Positions 1-19,825 are shown, counted from the first letter of the stretch. The stretch is 64,000 nucleotides of DNA from Erpobdella octoculata (GCA_963978895.1 OZ022240.1:40737768-40801767), one strand, 5' to 3'. Notes: generated by a model not told the origin, from the letters alone. Numbers and translations are program-made.

Positions 1-3000
1 CAATCCGAAGTGTGGTCATTTCCAGGACGGAATCACAAACGGAGCTCAGTGGTATAATGTTCAAGGTGATGATGATGTTTTGAAGACAAAAAATGTTTGA
101 CAATATTTAAGGTGGCATTTATTCTATGCCACTAAGTTAGGTTAAACCAAATGTAGTGTGGGTGACGTGAGTCTTTCTTTCTCTGTTTCTCTCTCTCTTT
201 TTCTGTCTCTTTCTTTCTTTCTTTCTCTCATTCTTGTTTCTCTCATTCGGGCGGGCGCAGGTGGTATGGGTGGGCGCTTGTGGTATAGCGGTAAGGCATT
301 CCCCTGTGGACCTGAGAGTTGGCGGTTCGAATCCCGCCGGCGTCACCAGCGTCTGCAAGGGGTGTGGGTAGGTGCCTATAAATGGCTGCCTCTGGTTGTC
401 CTGTCTAAATGGGCCCACGAGTGAGTTGGATAAAGTTGGATAAAGCTATTCGTGCCTTAGAAGTCCAACGATTAACGCCACATTAAACATTGTCAAACTA
501 TTAACTTTTTGTCAAAAACAACATAGATTCATCTTATTAATGAGTAATTTTGTTCTAGCTAAATAATGTAAAGAATAAAACATTTCAATGTTTTTTTTTC
601 ATTCATGTTGTGTTATTGCAGGTGCACTTTATATTCTGAAATGTTTAACAAAATAAAATAAAACAATATAATGTATTTACTTTTGACGTTTTTTTTTTAA
701 ATATTTAAATATTCGTTTATCAGGTGGCATGCAAGATTGGAATTATCTGAACACGAACTGTTTCGAAATAACTCTCGAATTGAGCTGCACGAAATACCCT
801 CAGGCACAGGATCTCATCACCTATTGGGCCAACAACAAGCAATCATTGTTCATCTACATCAGCCAGGTTTGAACCCCAGTTTTTTTTTTTTTAACATAAA
901 GTTAAAAAAGAGAAAAAATTCTAAATACAGAAATAAAAAGCAGAAAAATTACTGAAAATTATTAAAAAATAATTAAAATTAAAAAATTAAAAAAATTAAA
1001 AAGTCGCTTTTAAAAATCAATTACTCGCTCCGTCAAGGTTCACAAGGGGATCAAAGGTTACGTCAAAGACTGTCACTCGGGTCAGCCGATAGGAGGTGCG
1101 ATTATTTTCGTCCAGGGAATTTCCCATCACGTGACCTCGACCTCGGACGGAGAGTTCTGGAGGATTCTCGCTCCGGGAGAGTACAAGATATCCGTCGCTC
1201 ACGAAAAGTTAGAGATTTTTTGATTCGTATACAGTAAGAGACTTAAAGAGACCTTTTTTTAAAGTGATGCCTCAAGAGCAGAGGCTAATATGGACACTCA
1301 TAGACATGCATGTCTACAGCATATCTTCATTTAAGTCTCACATATTAGTAGAATTTTCTCAAATAATCTATGCATATAATGTTATATTAAGTTAATAATA
1401 TACGTGTATTAAAATTTTAATTAGTATTCATAACTTATCAATTGTAAATTCGTAGCTTTGTGACGGAAGACAAGACGGTGACGGTTGTCCGAGATCGTCC
1501 TACATTTCTGACGTTCTGCTTGAAGAACTTTGGTCTTCATTCCTGGCAGCACGATTGGTCGCGTGAATTTGATTTCGACCTGGAAGAGAACTTGAGATCA
1601 AAGTACTCGACCGTGGACGAGATTTCATCTCTGGCGGAAGGCGCGGTGGCCGAATTTCCGCACCATTTCAAGTTGATCAAGTGAGGGATTTCAATGATTT
1701 TATTATTTTCATGGAATTTTTAATAATTTTACGTTTTTTTAATAATTTTATTAATTTGCTTATTAACCTCAAATAATACTTAATCAAGTGAGAGTTTCAA
1801 TAATTTTGTTATTTTGAAGTAATTTTTAGTAATTTTACGTTATATTCAATAATTTCACAATAATTTTAGTAATTTTTTAAAATTTTTATTGATCTTAAAT
1901 AATACTTAATAGTTTTAAGTTATTTTTAACTGTTTTTAATGTTTTTTAATAACTTCAATTATTTTTAATAACTTTAATTATTTTTAATAATTTTCAGTAA
2001 TTTTTCTGTCGTTTATTTCTGTATTTAGAATTTTTTCGCTTTTTTTATCATTCAGCGTTGGCAAGGATCCAAGAGTATTAAGAATACTCCAAGTAACAAA
2101 TCCGCACACTTATGATATTCAGCAAAAACCTTCCATTCTTCTGATTGGACGATCAGGAAAAGACCAACCAATCGGCACGGAGATGTTGACTAATCTGATT
2201 CGTCATATTTCTTCAGGTTGAAGTGAAAACGAAAACTTTTATTTTTTTAATAATAATAATCTTTATTTTATTTACTACTTTAATAATTATTTTACTTTTT
2301 TTATATTTATTTATTTGTAATAATAATAATAATAATTATTATTTTCAGGGATAAGAAACAGTGATAGAAAAGTAAATAGCTTATTGGAAGGATTGACCCT
2401 GTACTTTGTACCGGTGTTGAGTATGAACGACTTTCAAGTTCCGAATGTTGAAGATTGTTCTACGTTGATCTATGAAGGCACAACATGGGTTGTTAAATTT
2501 TTATGCAACATGACACTTGTATTTCATAGCACTGGATTTAGTAACATCAAATTTATTAATATCGAATTTAGTAACTTTATTTTAATAGATTATATATTGT
2601 TTGTTTATTTGTTTTATTTGTTTCTCGTGCATTCGTTTAATAATAAATTAAATAATTCTTTTTTTTTTTCAAAGCCTTCACTGGAGGAAATGAATCTCCT
2701 AAAAGAATTCCTCTCTGAAAACCCTCCTAGCCTGATCGTGTCTCTCGACGGAGGGTTTCTCGGGATCAGGTGGGTTTTCCGTTCGTTTTCATTTTTTTTT
2801 AATTGGACAAAACTTAAGAGCACAAATGAAACTCTGTGATGTAAAAAATCCCAATGTTGTTTTTTGGGATCAGGTGGGTTTTTCATAGAGGCGCCGTAGC
2901 ACAGTGGTGAAGGAGCAGTTATGCTATCATCCTGCCGTCGTGGGTTCAAATCTCAGTCACGGCGGGGCGTAATTCCGTTGAGCAAAGAATTCACTCACAC

Positions 3001-6000
3001 TGCTCAGGCCAACTCAGCATTTCATCCTTTACTGGTCGATAAATGAGTACCAGTTTCACGACTGGGGTGTAAATAGGGTTCGGCACATTCCGATTTTGGA
3101 GACACGTGCGGGTGGCAGGTAACACTGTGTGATCCCATATGCACGAGCAGTTCCCGGCGCTGCTGTAGTGGTATTATCAACACGAAGTAGCTCCCTAATG
3201 TTCAATACATTTACATTTACATTTTGTGTGGTGTCAATTGGACAGAACTTAAGAGCGCAAATAAATCTTCGCAATCCAACAACAAAAAACCCAATGTTGT
3301 TCCTCTTACTTGCTGTTTTAATGTTGCTATTTTTTTTCACCGTATTCGTAGCATATTTTGTATTTTTGTATCATCTTGTTCTTCTCATCTGTTCAGGCAC
3401 CTGTTCTCTTTGAGCGACCAGATGACAGCTCATTCGCAATTATTGAATCCGTATTTCCACGACGATACATGTGCAAGAAGTGTTGTTAATTCATCTAAGA
3501 CCGAAGACTCTATTACTAACTACCTCAAGTTTTTTCCTAGTGATATTCCTGTGGTATGCTTTTGTGTTTTATTGAAAAGAGTGAAGTATTTTTAAAGCAA
3601 AAAAAATGAATGTTTGTTTTATATTCAAAATTATATAAATAAGTTGTTTAGCTCAATTTAAGCAATAATAAATGGTGAAGTACAATCTAGAAATATCTAT
3701 ATACAAATTATTTATTCTTTTTTATTACTTTCGCCAGGTGTCAGACGGTTTTTAAAATATTTTAACTTTTTTAATTACTATCTCTAGATGTCAGAGAGTT
3801 TGTTTTAATATATTGTCTCTTTTTAATTATCTTCGCCAAATGTCAAACATTTTTAAAAATATATTATTTCTTAATTATTCACCAGATGTCAGGCATTTGT
3901 TTTTAAATACATTATTATTTTTAATTACCCTCACCAGATGTCCGTCGGCTTGCACTGTTGTAAAGCTCCAAAACATAATGAACTGGTCGACGTTTGGGCG
4001 GAATTTTCCGTTCCTCTCGTCAAATTCTTGCGTTCCTTTTTAGTCGACGAATTTGAAAGCGTCTGTCCGGATCTGCGTATCGACGTGAGGTATGCGGTGA
4101 CCAGTGATCAATTATATTAGTTGTTTCTTTAATGAGAAATTAAGAATTTTAATTTGAAACCAATAAATATAATTAAATTTAAATACAAGACATAATGAAC
4201 CTATCGAAGGAATTAGCATGAGTACACTTCTTCGTACATTGCTTGTGCTACCGACGATTGTGGGTTTCAAACCACTGACCTTTGGGCTCGTTTCTACTCC
4301 CTGAGCTGTATTTTCGTGCTTCTCTTCAGATCTGATCCAGCACGAAATGGCAGCGTGACCATGGTTTCGCTAGGCTGCTTAGAAGAAGACTGTTTCAAAG
4401 TGGGCCTGCTGCCCGGTCTCCACGGAAACGACGTGGTGGGAAGGCAGTTGCTGTGGAGCTTCGTGAAGAAGATATGTTCTCTCATGAAGGTCGATCAGAA
4501 ATTGGCAGAGGTTGGATATTTGAATGATTGAATGAAAGAATGATTGAATGAATGAACAAATGATTGAATAAACGAATGATTCAATGAATGAACAAATGAT
4601 TGAATGAATGAATGAACAAATGATTGAATGAATGAATGAACAAATGATTGAATGAATGAATGAACAAATGATTGAATGAATGAATGATTGAATGAGTCAG
4701 TTTTGCATAGATGAATTAGTCATTGATGGATGATTGTATGAATGACTGATGGATAAATGATTGATGGATGGATGGTTGAATGAATGACTGATGCATGGAT
4801 GATTGAACGAGTGACTTTTTAAATAAATAAACGGACGCTTGTTTGAATGAACGCATTCTTCTTTCAGTTATTTTCGAGAATGGAACTCCAAATAGAATTC
4901 ATCGAATCGAACAACACAGAAGTTCAGCCGAGCTTAAAAGGTCTGTATATTTGTTTAATATAAAAAATTTAAATTGTAAAACCGCAATTGCTTTAATATA
5001 TCGAGAACTGGATTCAAATCTTTAATCTTTTAATAACTTTCTAAAACTGCCTAATAAGTGCAAAAACTTACTCATTAGTTCAACGAAAATCGATCGTCAG
5101 TGGAAATTAAAAAAAAACGAATTTTTTTTCTCCAGAAAATCAAACGGTTTCGAATCTCAAGTCATGGATCGAAACGAAAAACTTAGATCTCGTTGTCAGC
5201 ATTCAACAAGGAAATCTTGCTGTTGTCTTTCCTGGCCTCGGAGGTAACTTGAAACACATTTGTATGGTTTCGTGGGAGATAACTGTGATCCTCGTGGAAA
5301 GTTCCTAGCAGCTAACTAACTCTGGTGCTTGCGAACTGACATATTATTCCTAACAATAATAAATATAAATATTATTATTGATTTATTTTCACCCGTTCTT
5401 CTACAGAAAGCGAAGAAGATCTTTCCACCATAACTAGCGACAAGTATTTTGCCACCCTGTACCATTCGAAACTGCCGAATGTTTCGAGGGATGTATTCAA
5501 CTGCCAGAATACAAGTCGGTCGAAAAAACTTGTTGTTTCGTTCTTCTTATTTTAAGGGAAAAAATTATTATTGTATTTTGTTAAGTTATGTTTTCATATA
5601 AAAAAAATAGTTAATTTATTTGCATCGTGATATTAAATATTCTTCCGACACTTTATGCTGTCATAAAATAATTATTAAATAAATTATTTATATTATCGTA
5701 CTAAAACTTTCTATTCTAAAAGAAAAGCGGTTTAAAGTATTCTAATTAAAGTAGAACAATCTTAAATCTGAGTTTAAATGAAGTGTTCTCTATTTTCTTC
5801 TTCTTCAGAATTTGAGCTGGTTGATGGAAAACTGTACAGAAATCGTGACACAGCCATTCTTGTATGATTTTTAGTATTTCTCTTGTTTATTATAGTTTTT
5901 TATTATTTGGGTTTATTTTTTGTAGTTTTTTCAGGTTTCTTTTTTGTAGTTTTATTTTTTAGACGTTTTTTTTTAATTTTTCTGTGTTTTTTTTTAGTTT

Positions 6001-6573
6001 TTTTTTAATTTTTCTGTGTTTTTTTTAGTTTTTTTTTAATTTTTCTGTGTTTTTTGTAGTTTTTTCATTTTTGTAGTTTTTTATTTTCTCAGTTCTTTTT
6101 AGTTTTTCAGGTTTATTTTTGTGTAGTTTTTTGTTTTTCCTGTTTTTTTCTACTTTTTAGATAATATTCTATTATATTTATTACTGATTAATTTTCATTA
6201 AATGTACACAAAATAAATTTTAAAATAATCCTATTATTTTAAATTAAAAATTTCATTTACGAATTTATAATTACTAATACTAATAAACTGAATGTTATTT
6301 TGTATCTGTAATATAATTATTAGTAGTAGAGATAAACCATATGTTTTTATTCCCCACTGAAACTGAAAATAAATAAATAATAATCTATATATATAAAAAT
6401 GAATGTTTGTATGTATGTATGTATATATATATATATGTTATTCATGCATTGCTACACCATTCATCCGAACGTAATGAAATTTTCACACAACCTTGAGAGT
6501 CAAGGGGAATCAAATATAGAGAAAAAAAATTTGAAATCCGACACAAAACGAGCGGAGCGGGTGAGCGAGCGGG

Positions 6574-6671
<98 letters not shown>

Positions 6672-9600
6672 GCGGAAAAGCGACCGGGAACGCGACGGGA
6701 ACGGGAAAGCGGAGAAGGAAACGGGAGCGAGAGAGACAAACATTAGAAAAACCTCTAAAATCCCTGGGCAACGCCGGCTGCCCCCACTAGTTACTAATAC
6801 TATTGAACATTATTTTTTTATCTATAATATATTTATAAATCATATAATATATTTATATTTATAAATCGTATATTTTTATTTATAAATCGTATATTTTTAT
6901 TTATAAATCATATAATATATTTATATTTATAAATCGTATATTTTTATTCTCCAGTCCCGCATCAGCAAAACATTCCACATTCCAGTCATCGACGTTTACG
7001 CGGGCTTTTGCAGCAGCAGTGCTACGAACAAATCCATCCAGCAACAGATTGAAGCAAATCAACTTGCACTTCATGACTTCTTACTCGAGGTGGCTTTAAG
7101 TTTTGAAAATATAATGTTTTATTTTATCGCATTAAGCGTCATAAGGATCAAATTTTTAAAATATAATATTTTATTATATTATATTGTGTTATTACATTTA
7201 TATTAATTTGAAATTTTTGTCTGTCTGGAATCATCTAAAGGTTTTTCCGGCACTTTTTTAGTGTTTTTTACGAAGTTGATTTTTAATTTCAGGTGACAAT
7301 AACCGAATCCATTTTCAGATTTGCTGTTAAAGCAATAAAAAACTTATTATCTACATTATCTATATTTTATTTTTTTAAATAGTGTATTTATTACTTATAT
7401 TATCATCATTATTTTTTATATTATAACGTTTTATTATTAATTATATCAGTAGAGTTCATTTTTTAATTAGACCTTCAAAGGATTTTAATCTCTGGTGAAC
7501 ATCGCACATAAAAAGTATCATAATTTTCATTAAACACGACGGATGAGACGTACCTGTTATTATAAAAAAAAGACGTGCTGGTCTAGACACCGGCTTGGAT
7601 ATCCGGAGTACCTGGGTTCGATTATTAGAGTCTCCTACTCTATGCTTGATAACTTTAAAAAGGCCCTCAAGACTTACCTGATGAGGCTAGAGTAATGGCG
7701 CCTCTGCGATTGGTCTACAAAAACATAGGTAGACTTAGATCTTGCTTACTCTAGTGGTATAGACACTGGCTTTCAGAGTCGTAGGACCCGGGTTCGATTC
7801 CAGGCCCGGGCACGTAGTTTCCTTGAGCTTGAAACTAACTCGCATGTGCTCACTTCAACTCAGCGTTTCATCCTTTAGTTGTCGATAAATGAGTACCAAC
7901 TTCGGTGGGGGTTAAAGTCCCTTGTGGAGCTAGCTAGTAGTATGCGGGGCCGTAAACACCGCATACGCCGTTGGTCGTATATCTGCAAGTTGCCGACATT
8001 GTAAAGCGGCCGCTGGTCTGTTCAGTAAGTGGCACTCAAAGATGAATGTACTTTAACATTTTAATTTTTTTACAGTCCTTTGATTGATTCTGGAAATGTA
8101 AAATATTTATGACCTTGACCCGTCGTAGCTTCCGAGCGGCGTACGAGGGCTGGTACTCGACGAGGAGGGTCGGCCCGTCCCCGGTTCAAAAGTTTCCTTC
8201 TGGAGATTCCCGTCTCCGGGCTACGCGGACTACTCGGGGAAATTCCGAAAACTTCTTCCTCTCGGGAAGTTCACGGTCGAAATCGAAGCGGAAGGTTTCC
8301 AGAATCTGATGCAGGTCTCTTTTGGAAATAATCATTTATTCTACCGAATATTTGATGTTTTTTTTATATTTTATTACTGAATTTATGATTTTTATTGAAA
8401 TTGTATCTTATTTTTAACTTATTGGTTTGATTTTAATTTAAAAGTAATTGTTAATAATACAATGTGAACAATTTGTAATCGACTTGTCATATATTATCAA
8501 TCAGTCAATGCTTTCTCATCACATGTTAACATAATATGCAGTTCAGCCTTTCACCTCTGGTTGAAAATAGTCCTGAACTTTCACGGAGCCTAAGCCATAT
8601 TCATCATTCATTCTAAATTCATATTCCTTGCTATCATTATGATCACCGTTATCAATAAGTTTTCGTAGCTGCAATACCAATAAAAGTTATACTTATCATC
8701 ATAGTCATCATCGTCATCGTCATCATCATCATCATCATCATCATGTTGTTGTAATGTAAACAGGTTGTCAATATAACAAGTAGTGAAAAACTTCTTGACT
8801 TAACATTCGAGCTGAAAAAATCACATCGATTGTCGTTCTGGAAAGATCACCATTCGACAGTTTTGTTCTTTACAGGTGAGTCGTTTCATTCGTGTAACAA
8901 CGTGAATTGTTTACATTATTTAAATGTCGTTGTGAATTGTTTACATGTCGTCATCATTATTTAAATGTCGTCGGCATTATTTACGTTAGTTTACGTGTTT
9001 TTCGTCATTATTTGCGTTAGTTTACGTGTCGTCGTCATTATTTACGTTAGTTTACGTGTTGTCGTCATTATTTACGTTAGTTTACGTGTTGTCGTCATTG
9101 TTTAAATGTCGTCGTTAGTTTACGTGTTGTTGTTCAAGTGAATTGCTTACGTGTCGTTGTGATTGTTTTGTGAATTGTTTATGTGTCGTTCATGTGAATT
9201 GTTTACATGTCGTCATTATTTGCGTGAATTGTTTACGTGTCGTCGTCGTTATTTACATGAATTGTGTGCATGTCGTTCACGTGAATTGTTTATGTGTCGT
9301 TGTTCACGTGAATTGTTTACGTGTAATTGTTTACGTGTCGTTGTTCACGTGAATTGTTTATGTGTAATTGTTTACATGTCGTTGTTCAATGAATTGTTTA
9401 CGTGTAATTGTTTACGTGTCGTTGTTCACGTGAATTGTTTACATGAATTGTTCACGTGAATTGTTCAAGTGTGGTCGTCATTATTTATCAAACATTTCCA
9501 TCATTTTCACTGCCAAAACCAGCTAGTCCCGTGAGCCACCATCCCACGCCCACGGGTGGTCATGACTCAAAATTTGAACCGCTGATCTTCGGGTCTGCAG

Positions 9601-9864
9601 ACCACCACCGGTGCATGTTAACGATTAAATGGTTACACGTTTAATTACACAGCGTTCGCGATCGTGTCGGCCGTCATCATCGTCTTCTTCTGCTGGAGAT
9701 TCCGAAAGTCCACACTTCCTCCGAAGTGGCAGCCAATCAGGCAGCAGGATGACGACGACGACGACGGCGTCAGCAGCAGCAACCACAACCACCGCTTGAG
9801 CGCCAATGCGTCGCGAGTGACGTTTTGCAAGGACAACGATGCAGCTGTCGTTGACGTGTCGTAA
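1..9864 (+). CDS. CPD: Carboxypeptidase D-like membrane protein, 3' part (18 exons, 5' end outside window)
   Basis: M14 metallocarboxypeptidase of the CPD type, a secretory-pathway membrane enzyme that trims C-terminal Arg/Lys. Exons: 1-65, 724-866, 1038-1207, 1456-1680, 2056-2216, 2349-2488, 2675-2769, 3397-3553, 3938-4089, 4330-4510, 4868-4940, 5136-5243, 5407-5514, 5809-5861, 6955-7089, 8129-8314, 8764-8875, 9653-9864 (about 825 aa visible). The first exons hold the end of a normal catalytic domain ([32 protein letters not shown] with the catalytic Glu) and a transthyretin-like domain. Two further carboxypeptidase-like domains follow. One has SGKD where HGNE is expected. The other has HGND, and Val where the catalytic Glu should be. 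A last transthyretin-like domain ([15 protein letters not shown]), a TM helix ([13 protein letters not shown]) and a polar tail end the protein at TAA 9862-9864. The family is clear; orthology to CPD rests on the tandem domain layout. Confidence 0.85.
258..492 (+). mobile_element. tRNA-derived SINE, family A, copy 1
   Basis: Lies in the first visible CPD intron. It has a pol III A-box-like TGTGGTATAGCGG and B-box GGTTCGAATCC. A body follows with GTAGGTGCCTATAAATGGC, which recurs in inverted copies near 28490-28636 and 46690-46870. Ends are approximate. The tRNA-like head is fused to a shared non-tRNA body, so this is a SINE and not a tRNA gene. Confidence 0.75.
2884..3225 (+). mobile_element. 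tRNA-derived SINE, family B, copy 1
   Basis: Intronic in CPD. The head GCCGTAGCACAGTGG...GGGTTCAAATC is tRNA-like. The body contains CAGCATTTCATCCTTTA followed by GTCGATAAATGAGTACCA, a core shared with the copy at 7741-8045. It ends in an ACATTT-repeat tail near 3205-3222. The family name was not identified. Confidence 0.7.
4514..4830 (+). repeat. GAATGAATGATT minisatellite at a 5' splice site
   Basis: Degenerate tandem array of TGAATGAA/TGATTGAA units. It begins a few bases after the donor of CPD exon 4330-4510 and decays towards the next exon at 4868. It fills almost the whole intron. Confidence 0.85.
5862..6383 (+). other. Intron, T-rich, no gene
   Basis: CPD intron. 5890-6150 is a degenerate T-rich array around TTTTTTAATTTTTCTGTG. 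Nothing coding was seen. Confidence 0.6.
6384..6790 (+). mobile_element. Non-autonomous Helitron-like element, copy 1
   Basis: Begins with TC (TCTATATATATAAAAATG) after an A at 6383. Ends in CTAG at 6787-6790 before a T at 6791, as expected for insertion between A and T. A GC-rich potential hairpin (GGGCA...TGCCC) lies a few bases before the CTAG end, as in Helitron 3' termini. The middle holds a (TA)n run (about 6577-6670) and GC-rich sequence. An inverted relative is at 51317-51683. No Rep/helicase ORF is present, so it would depend on an autonomous partner. Confidence 0.65.
7567..8045 (+). mobile_element. Composite of two SINE units, family B core
   Basis: Intronic in CPD. A first tRNA-like head (TGGTCTAGACACCGG...GGGTTCGATTA) and body run to about 7740. 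A second head (CTCTAGTGGTATAGACACTGG...GGGTTCGATTCC) leads into the CAGCGTTTCATCCTTTA and GATAAATGAGTACCA core shared with 2884-3225. Unit boundaries are approximate. Confidence 0.65.
8896..9480 (+). repeat. GTGAATTGTTTACGTGTCGT-type minisatellite
   Basis: Irregular tandem array of units built from GAATTGTTTACGTG and TCGTCGTCATTATTT. It starts about 25 bases after the donor at 8875/8876 and fills most of the last CPD intron. The apparent ORFs across it are repeat translations. Confidence 0.85.
9525..9615 (-). repeat. tRNA-like SINE fragment
   Basis: On the minus strand GGTTCAAATTTT resembles a B-box, preceded by GTGGTCTGCAGACCCGAAG. It is short and lacks a clear A-box, so it is a weak call. 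Confidence 0.35.
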
Positions 9865-11777
9865 CAAACAAATGTTTCTCGGATGAAAAAGCGTTTTCTT
9901 GTTTAAATTAATCTTTATTTAATATAAGCTTTGATTATCATCATTGTTACGTGTAATTTAATTTTAATTGTATTTCATTTACTTACTATGTTACACGTAA
10001 AGTTATTTTGTTCTTTTAAAGGGAAATGGAAGCAAAATTTATCCTTTTGATCTAGTTTAAATTATTAAAACGCTTAGTAATTAGTTGTATTCATAATGAT
10101 CAGTATTTGCTTCTAAGAATTTTTTAATTATACCTCTATCTGTCTGTGGGGGTCAAGAGGGTGAACCAGTGCATGGTTTTTTTTCTCTGCAATCGTTGTT
10201 CTTGCCTCCCCCCCCCTTTGTTGGTGTATGTGTTTCTCAGATCTACCTATATGTTATCACATTTTTCTATTATTAGTACTTATTAGAGTTTTCTTGAAGC
10301 ATTAAAATGTTTAACATTAAATTTTTTTTTAACTTTATTATTCTCTCCATCCATCTTGAACATCGTTTCGTCATCTACGTCGTCTGTTTAAGTTTATACG
10401 TCCGCGAATAATAATGAAACTTTGAAAATTAATTTGGTTATTAAAGGTCTGTTTTTTTTTCGTTTTGTTATGTGCTAATAAAATTAGTATTCGATTTATT
10501 GTTGAATAATAAATTAGTTAATTAATTAATTAACGAACTGGCTCGTTTTGAATTTTGCTACTTGCTAATATTTGTAGATTTCTTGTTGAATAATAAAAAA
10601 CTAGGACATCCCTGTTTTTCTTCTATTCTCCAATAGTAAGTGTCGCCTCGCCATCACCAATTAAAAGAGATTATTCAGTGGTCTGTCAAGTGCCAAGTTA
10701 CACATGTATATAGAATTCATGGATTTCTTAATATATAGGGGGGGAGTAGTCAAAGATACATTTTCAAAAAAGTATTCTAAAAGTTCTTTTCTAAATTTTT
10801 TCGATAAAATTTTTTATCGAAAATTCCAGGAAGCAAGTGCCCCCCTGAACCCCCAAATGACGCCCTTGTTGAAAAATAGACAAAAATATTTAGTTCGCCC
10901 TGGATTTTGGCCAGACGTTAATAAATTCCGAAATTCAAAAGTAGCGCACATTGTCTAAGTTATTTTCCGAGACAGATACAGGACGGTGTAAATAAAAAAT
11001 AGAAAACAAATCAATAAAAAAACCAGTTTTGAAGACATGTTTTTTCCACACATACACACAATATTAAACAATGTGTTGTCATCCATTTTAAGTTTATTCT
11101 GAAAGTTTATAACTTCCAGCTAGTCGGGAAGTTGGTTCAAGAATTGGTTACAAGATTCCGTCTAAACAGACAACAGATCAGTGATGCTTATCGAAAAACT
11201 TGTAAAATAGACACATCGACATCGACATTGCACATCGATTTTGTTCGTCCAAATTGACTCAGTTCGAAGGACGGAATAAATTTAAAAAAAATGATGTCGC
11301 TTGTAGATGTGCGAGTCTATTCAATCAATCTATTACCCCTAGTCGCCTTACAACTCCATCAAAAGCAGATATGGTAACTTACTTAACTGTGTGAACACTT
11401 AATCTTCAAAAAAAATTATTACACTAATGGAACTGCAGTATATAGCTATGTCGGTATGTGCGACAGGTGATGATGGTTATGATCTTGCTGATTATAAGAA
11501 TTAAAAAAGGAGGAAGAAAGACAGGTAAGTAGGTAATCCTGTTACCTACTTCAACACTCAATTAATTTATTAATTACAGTTTGTATAGCGCTTTACACAA
11601 AACGTACAAAAAAACCTTCAGCGATAAGATTTCAGACCATGCCAGAATACCGCGAGTGACTTTAAAAATGTAATTACAGCAGAAGCAGAAGATAAAACAA
11701 TTCTATAGAAAAGGATCAGAAATTACAGAAAAAAGTAATAAATATAAACCTGCACAATGTATACTTCTTGAAAGAAC

Positions 11778-11890
11778 GTGAAACATGCAGCCACATCAAC
11801 AAAACTTTATTTAAATGATTATTTCATGACATGAACGTGAAACATGCAGCCACATCAACAAAACTTTATTTAAATGATTATTTCATGACA
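11778..11890 (+). repeat. Tandem duplication, unit about 56 bp
   Basis: ACGTGAAACATGCAGCCACA and its following sequence up to TTTCATGACATGA is present twice in direct, nearly perfect tandem. Confidence 0.85.
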
Positions 11891-11967
11891 TGACGTGTGA
11901 CAATCGATTAGCAATTTGACCTTGCTATCAAACATTTTCCTTATTTTCATTTAAAAGATCGCATAGT

Positions 11968-12190
11968 TCGGTGCTAGGTTAGCTGAGTTGGTAAAGGGTT
12001 AGCCTTGAATGTGAGAGCTTCACGGTTCGACTCCCACTCACTGCCTAGTAGCCCATGTCAACGGAAAATTTAGCGGGTAAAATCGTTCTCTCCGTGGGGC
12101 ATGTAAAAGAACAGCGCCTTTGAACAAAGCGGAAAAGGCGCTCAATAAATTAGCAAACATTTACATTTACATTTTACATTTACATAGTTA
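11968..12190 (+). mobile_element. tRNA-derived SINE, family C
   Basis: Head TAGGTTAGCTGAGTTGGTAA (A-box-like) and CACGGTTCGACTCCC (B-box), a body with AAAAGGCGCTCAATAAATTA, and a tail of repeated ACATTT. The pre-tail segment resembles the 3' tail of the LINE at 51771-54506 (AAGGGCGCGTTATAAATTTT on its sense strand). Confidence 0.75.
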
Positions 12191-12934
12191 TTTACAATTA
12201 TTATTCATTCTTGTTTTTATCAGCTCGTAGAATTATGCTTGAATATTGGATATTTTCGACTACATCGCTAGAACTATTACTAGCAACACCTTGGCGTAAC
12301 GCGAATGTCTTAACATACATAACATGCAAACATACAGACATAGGAAATTGGGTGTTAGTAGCGTGACAGCCATACATACTTACGCGCAAATTATAATTAG
12401 ACAACCGGTGAAATATAAAAAAAAAACATTGTTTATCATTCTAACCGACAATGTGTATTAATTCATGCAAAATGTATTGTTTAAGCTTACATCCAATTAA
12501 AAAAAACATTTACAGGTTTTTTTATAGGACTAATTAGTTACCATTTTAGTTAATAACCGTCTAAGGATTACAACACTGACTCACACATTGTTAATAAGTA
12601 AGATTCAATGGTTAATGTAAACGGAAGTCATTTATGACAAACTATCTTAGGTCGTTTTACCAGTACTGAATCACAATCTGATTAGTTTGCTTGATTATTG
12701 CTGGGTTGTTTTAATAAAATCGGTAGAGTTCTTATGTCATAGCGTGACATATGTAGGCTACGTACAAACATACAATCTATGGTTTCGTTCAGCCAAAACA
12801 TTTTTGTTAACGTCAAATTTAAAAATAATACGGCTTTACACGGTTTACACAGAGTTATTAACTAAAATTAATTCATTAAAAACTAAATAAAAAAAAGATC
12901 GAGCCCATCTCTTTTTTTTTTTGTTCCTCGTGCG

Positions 12935-19825
<6,891 letters not shown>

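Larger units (their letters stand above)
9865..12934. other. Intergenic region between CPD 3' end and the PX/SH3/SH2 gene 3' end
   Basis: No gene seen; both neighbours point into it with their 3' ends. AT-rich. It contains an LINE/SINE 3'-tail-like piece (TATAGCGCTTTACACAAAACG near 11584-11605), a tandem duplication at 11778-11890 and a SINE at 11968-12190. The 84-codon ORF at 10704-10958 has no recognisable motif. Confidence 0.7.

Noticed and set aside
268..350. Possible tRNA gene
   Set aside because: A- and B-boxes are present, but the segment is the head of a SINE whose body recurs elsewhere, and the cloverleaf is not complete. The same applies to 7741-7812 and 11968-12050.
6399..6771. 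Overlapping ORFs with long YIYIYI runs on both strands
   Set aside because: Translations of the (TA)n tract inside the Helitron-like element.
8896..9480. Repeat block resembling a CRISPR array at first sight
   Set aside because: Units are contiguous and irregular with no unique spacers, and the context is an animal intron. The same holds for 26885-27180 and 30548-30838.
10704..10958. 84-codon ORF in the intergenic region
   Set aside because: No motif, no splice or codon-usage support, AT-rich random-looking sequence.
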